Positions 51,001 through 59,304 of a stretch of 61,147 bases of DNA are shown here, one piece after another. Location of the stretch: the NCBI GenBank assembly GCA_032718475.1, contig JAUCBJ010001273.1, positions 1 to 61,147 on the forward strand, read 5' to 3'. Each line of letters starts with the position of its first letter. Within the stretch, counting starts at the first letter, position 1. The DNA is from Nemertoderma westbladi (taxonomy: Eukaryota > Xenacoelomorpha > Nemertodermatida > Nemertodermatidae). Under the pieces are notes generated by a model, which was not told the origin of the DNA, did not search any database, and saw nothing but the letters and a program-made list of their open reading frames with translations. The translations under genes and the position numbers were made by a program.

Positions 51001-54000
51001 CATAATTCACGGCTTACCTAGTCATTATTCGAGTTAGGTGGTCTATCAATATCGCAAAGTGGTTAACTATGAAAATTATAAGCATAATCGGTAAGATTTA
51101 TTCTTTTAACTATTCAAGCAAACAGTCGGCCGAGGCCGGAGGCGACCCGAAGGCTCCTCTTTCGGTAGCTGCTACCCAAATGTAAGGGTGAGCGCTACTC
51201 CTATTTGCTACCCGAAGGTAGGGGTGGGCGCTACTCCTATCTGCTACCCGAAGGTAGGGGTGGGCGCTACTCCTATCTGCTTCCCGAAGGTGGGGTGGGC
51301 GCTACTCCTATCTGCTACCCGAAGGTAGGGTTGAGCGCTACTCCTATCTGCTACCCGAAGGTAAGGGTTGGCGCTACATCTATCTGCTACCTGAAGGTAG
51401 GGGTGGGCGCTACTCCTATCTGCTACCCGAAGGTAGAGGTGGGCGCTACTCCAATCTGCTACCCGAAGGTAGGGGTGGGCGCTACTCCTATCTGCTACCC
51501 GAAGGTAGAGGTGGGCGCTACTCCAATCTGCTACCCGAAGGTTGGTGTGGGCGCTACTCCTATCTGCCACTCAAAGGTAGGGGTGGGCGCCTTTCCTATC
51601 TGCTACCCGAGGGTAGGGGTGGGCGCTACTCCCATCTGCTACCCGAAGGTAGGGGTGGGCGCTACTCCTATCTGCTACCCGAGGGTAGGGGTGGGCGCTA
51701 CTCCTATCTGCTACCCGAAGGTAGGGGTGGGCGCTACTCCTATCTGCTACCCGAAGGTAAGGTTGGGCGCTACTCCTATCTGCTACCCGAAGGTAGAGGT
51801 GGGCGCTACTCCAATCTGCTACCCGAAGGTTGGTGTGGGTGCCTTTCCTATCTGCTACCCGAGGGTAGGGGTGGGCGCTATTCCTATCTGCTACCCAAAG
51901 GTAGGTGTGGGCGCTACTCCTTTCTGCTTCCCGAGGGTAGGGGTGAGCGCTATTCCTATCTGCTACCCAAAGGTAGGGGTGGGCGCCACTCCTATCTGCT
52001 ACCCAAATGTAGGTGTGGGCGCTACTCCTATCTGCTACCCGAAGGTAGGGGTTGGCGCTACACCTATCTGCTACCCGAAGGTAGGGGTGGGCGCTACTCC
52101 TATCTGCTACCCGAAGGTAGGGTTGGGCGCTACTCCTATCTGCTACCCGAAGGTAGGGGTTGGCGCTACACCTATCTGCTACCCGAAGGTAGGGGTGGGC
52201 GCTACTCCTATCTGCTACCCGAAGGTAGAGGTGGGCGCTAGTCCAATCTGCTACCCGAAGGTTGGTGTGGGCGCTACTCTTATCTGCCACTCAAAGGTAG
52301 GGGTGGGCGCCTTTCCTATCTGCTACTCGAGGGTAGGGGCGGGCGCTATTCCTATCTGCTACCCAAAGGTAGGTGTGGGCGCTACTCCTTTCTGCTTCCC
52401 GAGGGTAGGGGTGAGCGCTACTCCTATCTGCTACCCGAAGGTAGGGGTGGGCGCTACTCCTATCTGCTACCCGAAGGTAAGGTTGGGCGCTACTCCTATC
52501 TGCTACCCGAAGGTAGAGGTGGGCGCTACTCCAATCTGCTACCCGAAGGTTGGTGTGGGTGCCTTTCCTATCTGCTACCCGAGGGTAGGGGTGGGCGCTA
52601 TTCCTATCTGCTACCCAAAGGTAGGTGTGGGCGCTACTCCTTTCTGCTTCCCGAGGGTAGGGGTGAGCGCTATTCCTATCTGCTACCCAAAGGTAGGGGT
52701 GGGCGCCACTCCTATCTGCTACCCAAATGTAGGTGTGGGCGCTACTCCTATCTGCTACCCGAAGGTAGGGGTTGGCGCTACACCTATCTGCTACCCGAAG
52801 GTAGGGGTGGGCGCTACTCCTATCTGCTACCCGAAAGTAGGGGTGGGCGCCACTCCTATCTGCTACCCAAATGTAGGTGTGGGCGCTACTCCTATCTGCT
52901 ACCCGAAGGTAGGGGTTGGCGCTACACCTATCTGCTACCCGAAGGTAGGGGTGGGCGCTACTCCTATCTGCTACCCGAAGGTAGGGTTGGGCGCCACTCC
53001 TATCTGCTACCCAAATGTAGGTGTGGGCGCTACTCCTATCTGCTACCCGAAGGTAGGGGTTGGCGCTACACCTATCTGCTACCCGAAGGTAGGGGTGGGC
53101 GCTACTCCTATCTGCTACCCGAAGGTAGGGTTGGGCGCTACTCCTATCTGCTACCCGAAGGTAGGGGTTGGCGCTACACCTATCTGCTACCCGAAGGTAG
53201 GGGTGGGCGCTACTCCTATCTGCTACCCGAAGGTAGGGTTGGGCGCTACTCCTATCTGCTACCCGAAGGTAGGGGTTGGCGCTACTCCTATCTGCTACCC
53301 GAAGGTAGGGTTGGGCGCCACTCCTATCTGCTACCCAAATGTAGGTGTGGGCGCTACTCCTATCTGCTACCCGAAGGTAGGGGTTGGCGCTACACCTATC
53401 TGCTACCCGAAGGTAGGGGTGGGCGCTACTCCTATCTGCTACCCGAAAGTAGGGGTGGGCGCCACTCCTATCTGCTACCCAAATGTAGGTGTGGGCGCTA
53501 CTCCTATCTGCTACCCGAAGGTAGGGGTTGGCGCTACACCTATCTGCTACCCGAAGGTAGGGGTGGGCGCTACTCCTATCTGCTACCCGAAGGTAGGGTT
53601 GGGCGCCACTCCTATCTGCTACCCAAATGTAGGTGTGGGCGCTACTCCTATCTGCTACCCGAAGGTAGGGGTTGGCGCTACACCTATCTGCTACCCGAAG
53701 GTAGGGGTGGGCGCTACTCCTATCTGCTACCCGAAAGTAGGGGTGGGCGCCACTCCTATCTGCTACCCAAATGTAGGTGTGGGCGCTACTCCTATCTGCT
53801 ACCCGAAGGTAGGGGTTGGCGCTACACCTATCTGCTACCCGAAGGTAGGGGTGGGCGCTACTCCTATCTGCTACCCGAAGGTAGGGTTGGGCGCCACTCC
53901 TATCTGCTACCCAAATGTAGGTGTGGGCGCTACTCCTATCTGCTACCCAAATGTAGGTGTGGGCGCTACTCCTATCTGCTACCCGAAGGTAGGGGTTGGC

Positions 54001-57000
54001 GCTACACCTATCTGCTACCCGAAGGTAGGGGTTGGCGCTACACCTATCTGCTACCCGAAGGTAGGGGTGGGCGCTACTCCTATCTGCTACCCGAAGGTAG
54101 GGGTGGGCGCTACTCCTATCTGCTACCCGAAGGTAGGGGTTGGCGCTACACCTATCTGCTACCCGAAGGTAGGGGTGGGCGCTACTCCTATCTGCTACCC
54201 AAAGGTAGGGTGTGGGCGCTACTCCTATCTGCTACCCGAAGGTAGGGGTGGGCGCTACTCCTATCTGCTACCCGAAGGTAGGGGTGGGCGCTACTCCTAT
54301 CTGCTACCCGAAGGTAGGGGTGGGCGCTACTCCTATCTGCTACCCGAAGGTAGGGGTGGGCGCTACTCCTATCTGCTACCCGAAGGTAGGGGTTGGCGCT
54401 ACACCTATCTGCTACCCGAAGGTAGGGGTGGGCGCTACTCCTATCTGCTACCCGAAGGTAGGGTTGGGCGCCACTCCTATCTGCTACCCAAATGTAGGTG
54501 TGGGCGCTACTCCTATCTGCTACCCGAAGGTAGGGGTTGGCGCTACACCTATCTGCTACCCGAAGGTAGGGGTGGGCGCTACTCCTATCTACTACCCGAA
54601 GGTAGGGTTGGGCGCTACTCCTATCTGCTACCCGAAGGTAGGGGTGGGCGCTACTCCTATCTGCTACCCGAAGGTTGGGGTGGGCGCCACTCCTATCTGC
54701 TACCCAAATGTAGGTGTGGGCGCTACGCCTATCTGCTACCCGAAGGTAGGGGTGGGCGCCTTCTCCTATCTGCTACCCGAAGGTAGGGGTGGGCGCCTTC
54801 TCCTATCTGCTACCCGAGGGTAGGGGTGGGCGCTACTCCTATCTGCTACCCAAAGGTAGGTGGTGGGCGCTACTCCTTTCTGCCTCCCGAGGGTAGGGGT
54901 GGGCGCTACTCCTATCTGCTACCCGAAAGTAGGGGTGGGCGCCACTCCTATCTGCTACCCAAATGTAGGTGTGGGCGCTACTCCTATCTGCTACCCGAAG
55001 GTAGGGGTTGGCGCTACACCTATCTGCTACCCGAAGGTAGGGGTGGGCGCTACTCCTATCTGCTACCCGAAGGTAGGGGTGGGCGCTACTCCTATCTGCT
55101 ACCCGAAGGTAGGGGTGGGCGCTACTCCTATCTGCTACCCGAAGGTAGGGGTGGGCGCTACTCCTATCTGCTACCCGAAGGTAGGGGTGGGCGCTACTCC
55201 TATCTGCTACCCGAAGGTAGGGGTGGGCGCTACTCCTGTCTGCTACCCGAAGGTAGGGGTGGGCGCTACTCCTATCTGCTACCCAAAGGTAGGTGTGGGC
55301 GCTACTCCTTTCTGCTTCCCGAGGGTAGGGGTGAGCGCTATTCCTATCTGCTACCCGAAGGTAGGGGTGGGCGCTACTCCTATCCCTTGTTTTGCTCCCA
55401 GTAATTTAACTGTTACTCATTTTATCGACCCCAGTTGATGAAAGACTGAGTGGACCCTGGCGGGGCTGAACCTACAACCAATAGAATGCAGGCCAGGCGC
55501 TCACCAACTGAGCCACCCCGCTTTCCAATTTTTACTATTAATTGAATTTTATTTTCCAGGAATCGAGAATAACCGGTTTGGATTGGTTGGTTTCGGTGGA
55601 GACGGAATTCACTCGACCCCCCACATTCACACTATCGATGGAGAAATATTCGGAAGCGGAAGAAAATTCCAATTGGGTTAGTATCCATTAGTGTAATATA
55701 GAAATGGTTTTGTTAGGATAACAGAAAAATCGTATAATTATTGAGCTCTCATTTGGCCACTTAGGAAAACTGATTGAAAGGTTTATTGTGAAAGGTTATC
55801 TATCGTTGACCGTAAAAACTTTCCTTTCGGAATGAGCCTAAAAGATATTCCATTTTCATTCAAAAGTTAAAAGTCACTATTAATTATTATACTCGACATA
55901 AAGTGTTAACCACTTTATATTTATAATATTAATTCGCTTTTTTTCACCCAATTGTTTTTTCCCAGGTGTGGAATTCCTCGACTTCTCATCTCAGTACGGA
56001 GAATTCAACGACAGCATGGCGGCAGTAACCTTCGCTACCCAGTATCCATGGAGACCGGAAGTGAGTAAGAATATTATCCTGGCGACCTGCACTCCCTGCG
56101 TTAAGTCGGAAACCTGCGCTAAACGAACGCAACGAATCCTCGATGTTAAAGACATCACCCTCCACAGTCTATCGGAACTCAGGTGAGTTTCCGATGACAA
56201 ACAAGTTTATTTGTTTATTTAACGAAAGTTATAAAACTACCCTAAATAAATTACTTATAACTAACATATATGCAGAAATCAGCAACATCATAAACTTTGT
56301 CTTTATAAATAGTATCAGGTTAAATACTTTTACTGAAGACTTTTCCTCACCCAACACTCCGCCACGTCGCACACGGGTTCCACCATAAACTCAGCACATT
56401 TTCCAACCCTTTCCACGAACACTCAACGAGCTGCGTAAGTACCACTCTACCACTCCCTGGATTACCCCCCCCCCCCCCCCCCCCCCCCCCCACTCAATGC
56501 TAACATCACCATAACTTAATATAACTAAAATATATTATGTTTGAATTTCATTTATTAACATTAGTTTTTATTTCAAATGTAACAATTATTTTCCCAATAA
56601 AATAATATTACTAAATATCTAATAATACATCGATATTCCTTTGCTTTTAATAAATATATTATATTAATCGATCTAATTATATTTGTTTCAGTTTCTCGGT
56701 GAAGGATAAAGTTCCAGGAACAGTTTTCGGTCTCGATAAGAAATCTGTTTACACCAGCAAAGACGTTGGAGATATTTATATTAGAGGCAACCCAAATATT
56801 CGTTCGCACGTCGATCCCAAACTAGACATGTGAGTATCCGACACTGCCAATCTAGACATGTGAGTATCCGACACTCCCAAACTAGACATGTGAGTACCCG
56901 ACACTCCCAGACTAGACATGTGAGTATCTGACACTCCCAGACTAGACATGTGAGTATCCAACATTCCATAACTACACATGTAGGTATCCGACAGTCCAAA

Positions 57001-59304
57001 ACCAGACATGTGAGTATCTGACACTCCAAAACTAGACATGTGAGTATGCGACACTCCAAAAGCAGACATGTGAGTATCCGACACTTCAAAACCAGACATG
57101 TGAGTATCTGACACTCCAAAACTAGACATGTGAGTATGCGACACTCCAAAAGCAGACATGTGAGTATCCGACACTCCAAAACCAGACATGTGAGTATCCG
57201 ACACCCCAAAACCAGACATGAGAGTATCGAACACTTCAAAACCAGACATGTGAGTATCCGACACTCCCAAACTAGACATGTGAGTATCCGACACTCCCAA
57301 ACTAGACAAGTGAGTATCCGACACTCCCAGACTAGACATGTGAGTATCTGACACTCCCAGGCGAGACATGTGAGTATCCGACACTTCAAAACCAGAAATG
57401 TGAGTATCCGACACTCCAAAACTAGACATGTGAGTATCCGACACTTCAAAACCAGACATGTGAGTATCCGACACTCCAAAACTATACATGTGAGTATACA
57501 ACACTCCCAAACCAGACATGTGAGTATCCGACACTTCAAAACCAGAGATGTGAGTATCCGACACTCCAAAACCAGACATGTGAGTATTCGACACTCCAAA
57601 ACTAGACATGTGAGTATCCGACATTCCCAAACTAGACATGTGAGTATCCGACACTCCAAAACCAGACATGTGAGTATCCGACACTCCAAAACCAGACATG
57701 TGAGTATCCGACACTCCAAAACTAGACATGTGAGTATCCGACATTCCCAAACTAGACATGTGAGTATCCGACACTCCAAAACCAGACATGTGAGTATCCG
57801 ACACCCCTAAACCAGACATGAGAGTATCCAACACTTCAAAACAAGACATGTGAGTATTCGACACTCCCAAACTAGACATGTGAGTATCCGACACTCCCAA
57901 ACTAGACATGTGAGTATCCGACACTCCCAGACTAGACATGTGAGTATCTGACACACCCAGACTAGACATGTGAGTATCCGACACTTCAAAACCAGAAATG
58001 TGAGTATCCGACACTCCAAAACTAGACATGTGAGTTTCCGGCACTTCAAAACCAGACATGTGAGTATCCGACACTCCAAAATCAGACATGTGAGTATCCG
58101 ACACTCCAAATCCAGACTTGGGAGTATCCGACACTCCCAAACCAGACATGTGAGTATCCGACACTCCCAAACGAGACATGTGAGTATCCGACGTTCCAAA
58201 ACTAGAGATGTGTGTATCCGACACTCCAAATCTATACATGTGTGTATCCGACACTCCAAAACCAGACATGTGAGTATCCGACACTCCAAAACCAGACATG
58301 TGAGTATCCGGCACTCCAAAACCAGACATGTGAGTATCCGACGCTCCAAAACTCAGACATGTGAGTGTCCGACACTCCAAATCTATACATGTGAGTATCC
58401 GACACTCCAAAACCAGACATGTGAGTATCCGACACTCAAAAACGAGACATGTGAGTATCCGACGTTCCAAAACTAGAGATGTGTGTATCCGACACTCCAA
58501 ATCTATACATTTGTGTATGCGACACTCCAAAACCAGACATGTGAGTATCCGACACTCTAAAACCAGACATGTGAGTATCCGACACTCCAAAACCAGACAT
58601 GTGAGTATCCGACACTCAAAAACCAGACATGTGAGTATCCGACGTTCCAAAACTAGACATGTGAGTGTCCGACACTCCAAATCTATACATGTGAGTATCC
58701 GACACTCCAAAACCAGACATGTGAGTATCCGACACTCAAAAACGAGACATGTGAGTATCCGACGTTCCAAAACTAGAGATGTGTGTATCCGACACTCCAA
58801 ATCTCTACATTTGTGTATGCGACACTCCAAAACCAGACATGTGAGTATCCGACACTCCCAAACTAGACATGTGAGTATCAGACACTCCCAAACCAGACAT
58901 GTGAGTGTCCGAGACTCTCAGACTAGACATGTGAGTATCCGACACTAGACATGGAGTATCCGACACTAGACATGTGAGTATCCGACACTAGACATATGAA
59001 TTGCGCTTAAGCTGAGGGAACTAACAGGATTTACTACCCTTATTGTCTACCCGCGGTTGGGTAATATTAATGTAGATGAAATGTCTGATTACATTATCTC
59101 CACTGAATTATCTGTTATTATAGATGTTCCTCTGTTGCTATGGAGACCGACGGTGCCGCTTTTGATACCCGGATGCTTAGAAACAAACAATTCGTCGACG
59201 TTTTCAACAGAAGGGCGGTAAAAACCTCGAAACCACCGCGATGCGAAACCTGCCGATGTCTCCAGGACGACTACGCAGGGCGGTTGGATTGCCGACGATG
59301 TTAA
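19680..59304 (+). CDS. Giant apolipophorin/apoB-like large lipid transfer protein (41 exons, about 5,750 aa)
   Basis: A secreted lipoprotein scaffold that would gather and carry lipid in body fluid, judged from the family. My model has 41 exons and 40 GT-AG introns; the phases close at every junction and the sum is 5,750 codons plus stop, which strongly supports the model. Domain order: signal peptide (1-19), LLTP N-terminal lipid-transfer region (about 40-840), further LLTP beta-sheet region (840-1,314), a giant Cys-loop repeat region (1,315-4,688), a connecting region (4,689-5,206), vWF type D (5,207-5,473), and a vWA-like plus Cys-rich tail (5,474-5,750). The vWD, the vWA-like segment and the C-x2-C tail point to apolipophorin rather than vitellogenin, and no phosvitin-like serine tract is present. 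Insect apolipophorins are about 3,300 residues, so this protein is unusually long. Exon coordinates are in the part entries. Confidence 0.93.
22162..23264. mobile_element. Non-autonomous element with inverted ends in intron 6
   Basis: Intron 6 is long because of a 1.1-kb element. Its left end GACCCGGTTTCTCA is the near-exact reverse complement of the right end TGAGAAACCGGACC. Both sub-terminal regions are rich in diverged 'aagtggcca' and 'aagtgggca' steps in opposite orientation. It contains one reverse unit of the GGTTACAG family (about 22,555-22,590) and no significant ORF, so it is probably a foldback-type MITE. Confidence 0.6.
24288..24756 (+). repeat. 37-bp minisatellite across the exon 9/intron 9 donor
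   Basis: About 12.5 units of 37 bp. The first unit starts inside exon 9 (CGAACAAGGGAGGTCGATCA plus G) and continues over the splice site into GTGGGTAACTCTGTTA. Every later unit repeats the exonic 21 bases and the 16 intronic bases, so each has the donor context GATCAG|GTGGGT (GATCAG|ATGGGT in a few). Units differ at only a few positions. Use of the second donor would add an in-frame stop. Confidence 0.95.
25318..25776 (+). repeat. Array of about 28-bp acceptor-like units ending at the intron 10 3' splice site
   Basis: Roughly 16 units of the pattern 'tattatattataacttta', then 'tttctttcag' or 'tatcattcag', fill the end of intron 10. The last unit ends 'ctttatttcacacag' and is the functional acceptor before exon 11. 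Most units keep a pyrimidine stretch followed by CAG. Confidence 0.9.
27195..32410 (+). CDS. LLTP exons 15-22: post-N-terminal beta-sheet region
   Basis: Exons: 27195-27408, 28536-28635, 28933-29093, 29213-29403, 29692-29945, 30216-30484, 31209-31343, 32312-32410 (residues 840-1,314). The sequence is dominated by amphipathic strands (LKMCGEMSYSNAS, KPNKMSFWMEKTDLQLTKY-type segments, LELSGG-like runs), as in the open lipid-binding sheets of LLTPs after the helical domain. There are no catalytic motifs. Introns 15 and 18 carry donor-derived repeats, intron 20 a LINE fragment, and introns 21 and 22 poly(C) tracts. Confidence 0.9.
27405..28388 (+). repeat. 29-bp minisatellite with a 5' splice site in every unit (intron 15)
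   Basis: It starts at the donor of exon 15 (GAA|GTAAGTTTGC). The first units are diverged; from about 27,600 roughly 27 units are almost identical, each containing TGTGTAAGTTTATAAACAAT followed by 'acttttact'. GTAAGTTT, a strong donor sequence, is kept in nearly every unit. The homogeneity of the distal part indicates recent expansion. Confidence 0.95.
29383..29524 (+). repeat. Threefold duplication of the exon 18/intron 18 junction
   Basis: The junction AGCATAGACAATACTGACAG|GTGATAATTAAATAG is repeated at about 29,453-29,488 (AGCGTAGACAATACCGACAG, then GTTATAATTAAATTA) and again more weakly at about 29,489-29,522 (GGCAATACATGGAG, then GTGATAATTAAATAG). This is an early or arrested stage of the larger arrays in introns 9, 15 and 40. 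Confidence 0.8.
30560..30917 (+). mobile_element. 5'-truncated non-LTR retrotransposon fragment 3 (intron 20)
   Basis: Same family as the fragments at 2,349 and 15,913, truncated further at its 5' end. It encodes VPPSLTLEQNRLRFAGHCFR, LVLWQPHGVNKHGGQP and ILKDTGLKDADDLANVMG to a stop near 30,880, then a short (TAG)n tail. AGAAGG occurs at both ends and may be a target-site duplication. It lies in the sense direction within intron 20 of the lipoprotein gene. Confidence 0.85.
31600..31920. repeat. Dispersed-element-like segment in intron 21
   Basis: Starts 'gtggggcgtcgcgcagcacg' and ends 'ctgcgtggctcgccccac', with 'cagacagacagacggacatg' inside. The opening resembles 4,175-4,210. It is probably a short non-autonomous element with GC-rich ends; no coding potential. 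Confidence 0.35.
31986..32007. repeat. Poly(C) tract, 22 bases (intron 21)
   Basis: Uninterrupted run of 22 C on the plus strand, with further C-rich flanks. Two similar runs lie in introns 22 and 39. Length in the assembly is unreliable. Confidence 0.9.
32828..32841 (-). promoter_or_regulatory. CTCF-like motif in intron 22
   Basis: GCGCCATCTAGCGG matches the reverse complement of the known CTCF core CCASYAGRKGGCRS at 13 of 14 positions. A weaker relative, GCGCCATCGAGCGG, sits near 7,483. Binding is inferred only, and the match may simply be part of a dispersed element. Confidence 0.3.
33130..33150. repeat. Poly(C) tract, 21 bases (intron 22)
   Basis: Uninterrupted C run in the intron preceding the giant exon. 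It accounts for a proline-rich spurious ORF. Confidence 0.9.
33771..43892 (+). CDS. LLTP exon 23: giant 10,122-bp exon with Cys-loop repeats
   Basis: A single open exon of 3,374 codons (acceptor TTTTACAG before GGAAGTTTGG; donor AAG|GTTAAT; both phase 0; residues 1,315-4,688). It is built of beta-strand-rich segments. From about exon residue 380 I count 48 short C-x(2-8)-C loops (DCSSVGNTC, KCSQGSVC, NCGSNSEFC, DCSAKGRTC and so on) at about 60-residue spacing, usually followed by Y/L/H-rich strands. Recent duplications are visible: 411 codons (about 37.8-39.0 kb against 39.06-40.2 kb) and five 114-codon units (about 40.7-42.2 kb). No catalytic motif is seen. By position it replaces the long lipid-binding beta belt of apoB/apolipophorin. 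Pairing of each Cys pair as a disulfide is inferred. The lack of introns here contrasts with 40 introns elsewhere in the gene. Confidence 0.92.
37830..40200 (+). repeat. 411-codon tandem duplication within exon 23
   Basis: For example 'ccacgatatagaattc' at 37,931 recurs at 39,164, an offset of 1,233 bp (411 codons, in frame). The unit holds seven Cys-loop modules. Long stretches differ by only a few bases, whereas the flanking parts of the units have diverged more, so partial gene conversion is possible. Confidence 0.9.
40719..42212 (+). repeat. 114-codon (342-bp) tandem repeats within exon 23
   Basis: The sequence 'ttttgcag-gggataacaaa' starts units at 40,719, 41,061, 41,403, 41,745 and 42,087, each exactly 342 bp apart. 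Each unit holds two Cys-loop modules (KCTLGDSC and DCSAKGRTC types). The middle units are nearly identical, the first is diverged and the last is partial. Confidence 0.95.
44195..49184 (+). CDS. LLTP exons 24-32: region linking the repeat to the vWD domain
   Basis: Exons: 44195-44319, 44465-44609, 45589-45770, 46753-46930, 47113-47309, 47504-47693, 48123-48255, 48422-48637, 48997-49184 (residues 4,689-5,206). Mostly amphipathic strands, then a helical stretch in exon 31 (FYEETFDTLLRFVDQQSHLI, FTSWYDHYRS), as in the region before vWD in apolipophorins. In exon 32 two frames are open; the phase of exon 31 selects the frame reading DSLRDVYISYRHL. Cys-loops of the exon 23 type do not continue here. 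Confidence 0.88.
45917..46201 (-). repeat. Antisense copy of the end of exon 23 in intron 26
   Basis: About 200 bp (roughly 45,985-46,185) read on the minus strand match exon 23 bases of about 43,555-43,757: KLSIISDVEKCGGSMDCW and VAFHIDMRNVKGVGVHVSGG are recognisable with few changes. The copied block is flanked by an 11-bp inverted repeat, GAATTTGATCA (45,917-45,927) and TGATCAAATTC (46,191-46,201). It is in opposite orientation to the gene, so it is not an exon. The pre-mRNA could pair with itself over about 200 bp, enclosing exons 24-26. Confidence 0.9.
49345..50649 (+). CDS. LLTP exons 33-36: von Willebrand factor type D domain
   Basis: Exons: 49345-49519, 49675-49904, 50075-50319, 50498-50649 (residues 5,207-5,473). 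The domain starts at about HATLIGGTTFVTFDKNFYEF, with GDCSYLLARDF (the first conserved Cys), continues through an IKNIYGVDISCMLEQDICQV segment, and ends with the hallmark GWYFAKTGGLLGTLNNDKSD plus several Cys (KKCV, KCPE, ECSAY, CLNNFCRN, VCDSI). vWD domains occur in vitellogenins and apolipophorins but not in apoB. Intron 34 shows donor-junction repeats. Confidence 0.95.
49889..50010 (+). repeat. Tandem copies of the exon 34/intron 34 junction
   Basis: The junction GATATCTGCCAG|GTGAGATAAATCATAA recurs immediately (GATATCTGCCAGGTGAGATA, 'aatcctaa'), then twice as GATATCTTTTGCCAAGTGAA followed by 'atcaatcata'. There are four units of about 28-32 bp; the last two have lost the GT of the donor context. 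Confidence 0.9.
50760..59304 (+). CDS. LLTP exons 37-41: vWA-like segment and Cys-rich C-terminus
   Basis: Exons: 50760-50939, 55560-55676, 55966-56182, 56692-56829, 59124-59304 (residues 5,474-5,750; stop TAA 59302-59304). ADYIVVVEEKTCNNRIT...VAGLDATL followed by RFGLVGFGGDGIHSTPHIHT and VEFLDFSSQYGEFNDSMAAV looks like a von Willebrand A-type fold, but the DxSxS metal site is absent (VVVEEKTC in its place). The protein ends PRCETCRCLQDDYAGRLDCR-RC, the C-x2-C-x-C...C-x2-C tail seen in apolipophorins. A second frame is open past the stop (to about 59,395), but the Cys-rich frame is the one in phase with exon 40. Confidence 0.88.
50929..51010 (+). repeat. Possible duplication of the exon 37/intron 37 junction
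   Basis: CGTAGTCAAG|GTAGGTGGTC, 'acctagcaacctagttcc' is echoed about 46 bp later by CGTAGTCTAGGTAGCTAATC, 'tagcaacataattc'. The match is imperfect, so this may be a decayed two-copy duplication. Confidence 0.5.
51188..55386 (+). repeat. 36-bp minisatellite, about 116 units (intron 37)
   Basis: The unit is GGTAGGGGTGGGCGCTACTC, then CTATCTGCTACCCGAA. Units vary at a few positions. A four-unit (144-bp) higher-order repeat marked by ACCCAAATG recurs at 52,721, 52,865, 53,009 and at 53,333, 53,477, 53,621, 53,765, 53,909. A 720-bp block (around 51,757) is duplicated at about 52,477. Because 36 is a multiple of three and the unit lacks stops in several frames, ORFs of up to 1,193 codons appear on both strands. 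It lies between in-phase exons 37 and 38 and is intronic. Confidence 0.97.
56465..56491. repeat. Poly(C) tract, about 27 bases (intron 39)
   Basis: Uninterrupted C run in intron 39. Together with those in introns 21 and 22 it makes three such runs in one gene. Confidence 0.9.
56816..58996 (+). repeat. 30-bp minisatellite with a 5' splice site in every unit (intron 40)
   Basis: The exon 40 end CCAAACTAGACAT|GTGAGTATCC is the first unit. About 72 units follow with the pattern CCAAAACCAGACATGTGAGT then ATCCGACACT. Nearly all keep GTGAGT, a consensus U1 target. Exonic bases (about 14 per unit) are copied with the intronic ones. Reading on past the true donor gives an immediate in-frame TGA. The 30-bp period produces false ORFs on both strands. 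Confidence 0.97.

Noticed and set aside
51205-54786. 1,193-codon ORF on the plus strand
   Set aside because: Made only of the 36-bp minisatellite, whose length is a multiple of three; other frames and the minus strand are open too, and it lies between two exons that join in phase.
54212-55438. Three ORFs of 190-200 codons at the end of the 36-bp array
   Set aside because: Same minisatellite shifted in frame by single-base indels; not separate genes.
56776-58830. 684-codon ORF on the minus strand (and its plus-strand partners)
   Set aside because: Produced by the 30-bp array in intron 40; open on both strands for the same reason.
19680-59304. Vitellogenin as the identity of the main gene
   Set aside because: Far too long, no phosvitin-like serine tract, and the C-terminal vWA-like and Cys-rich tail fit apolipophorin better.
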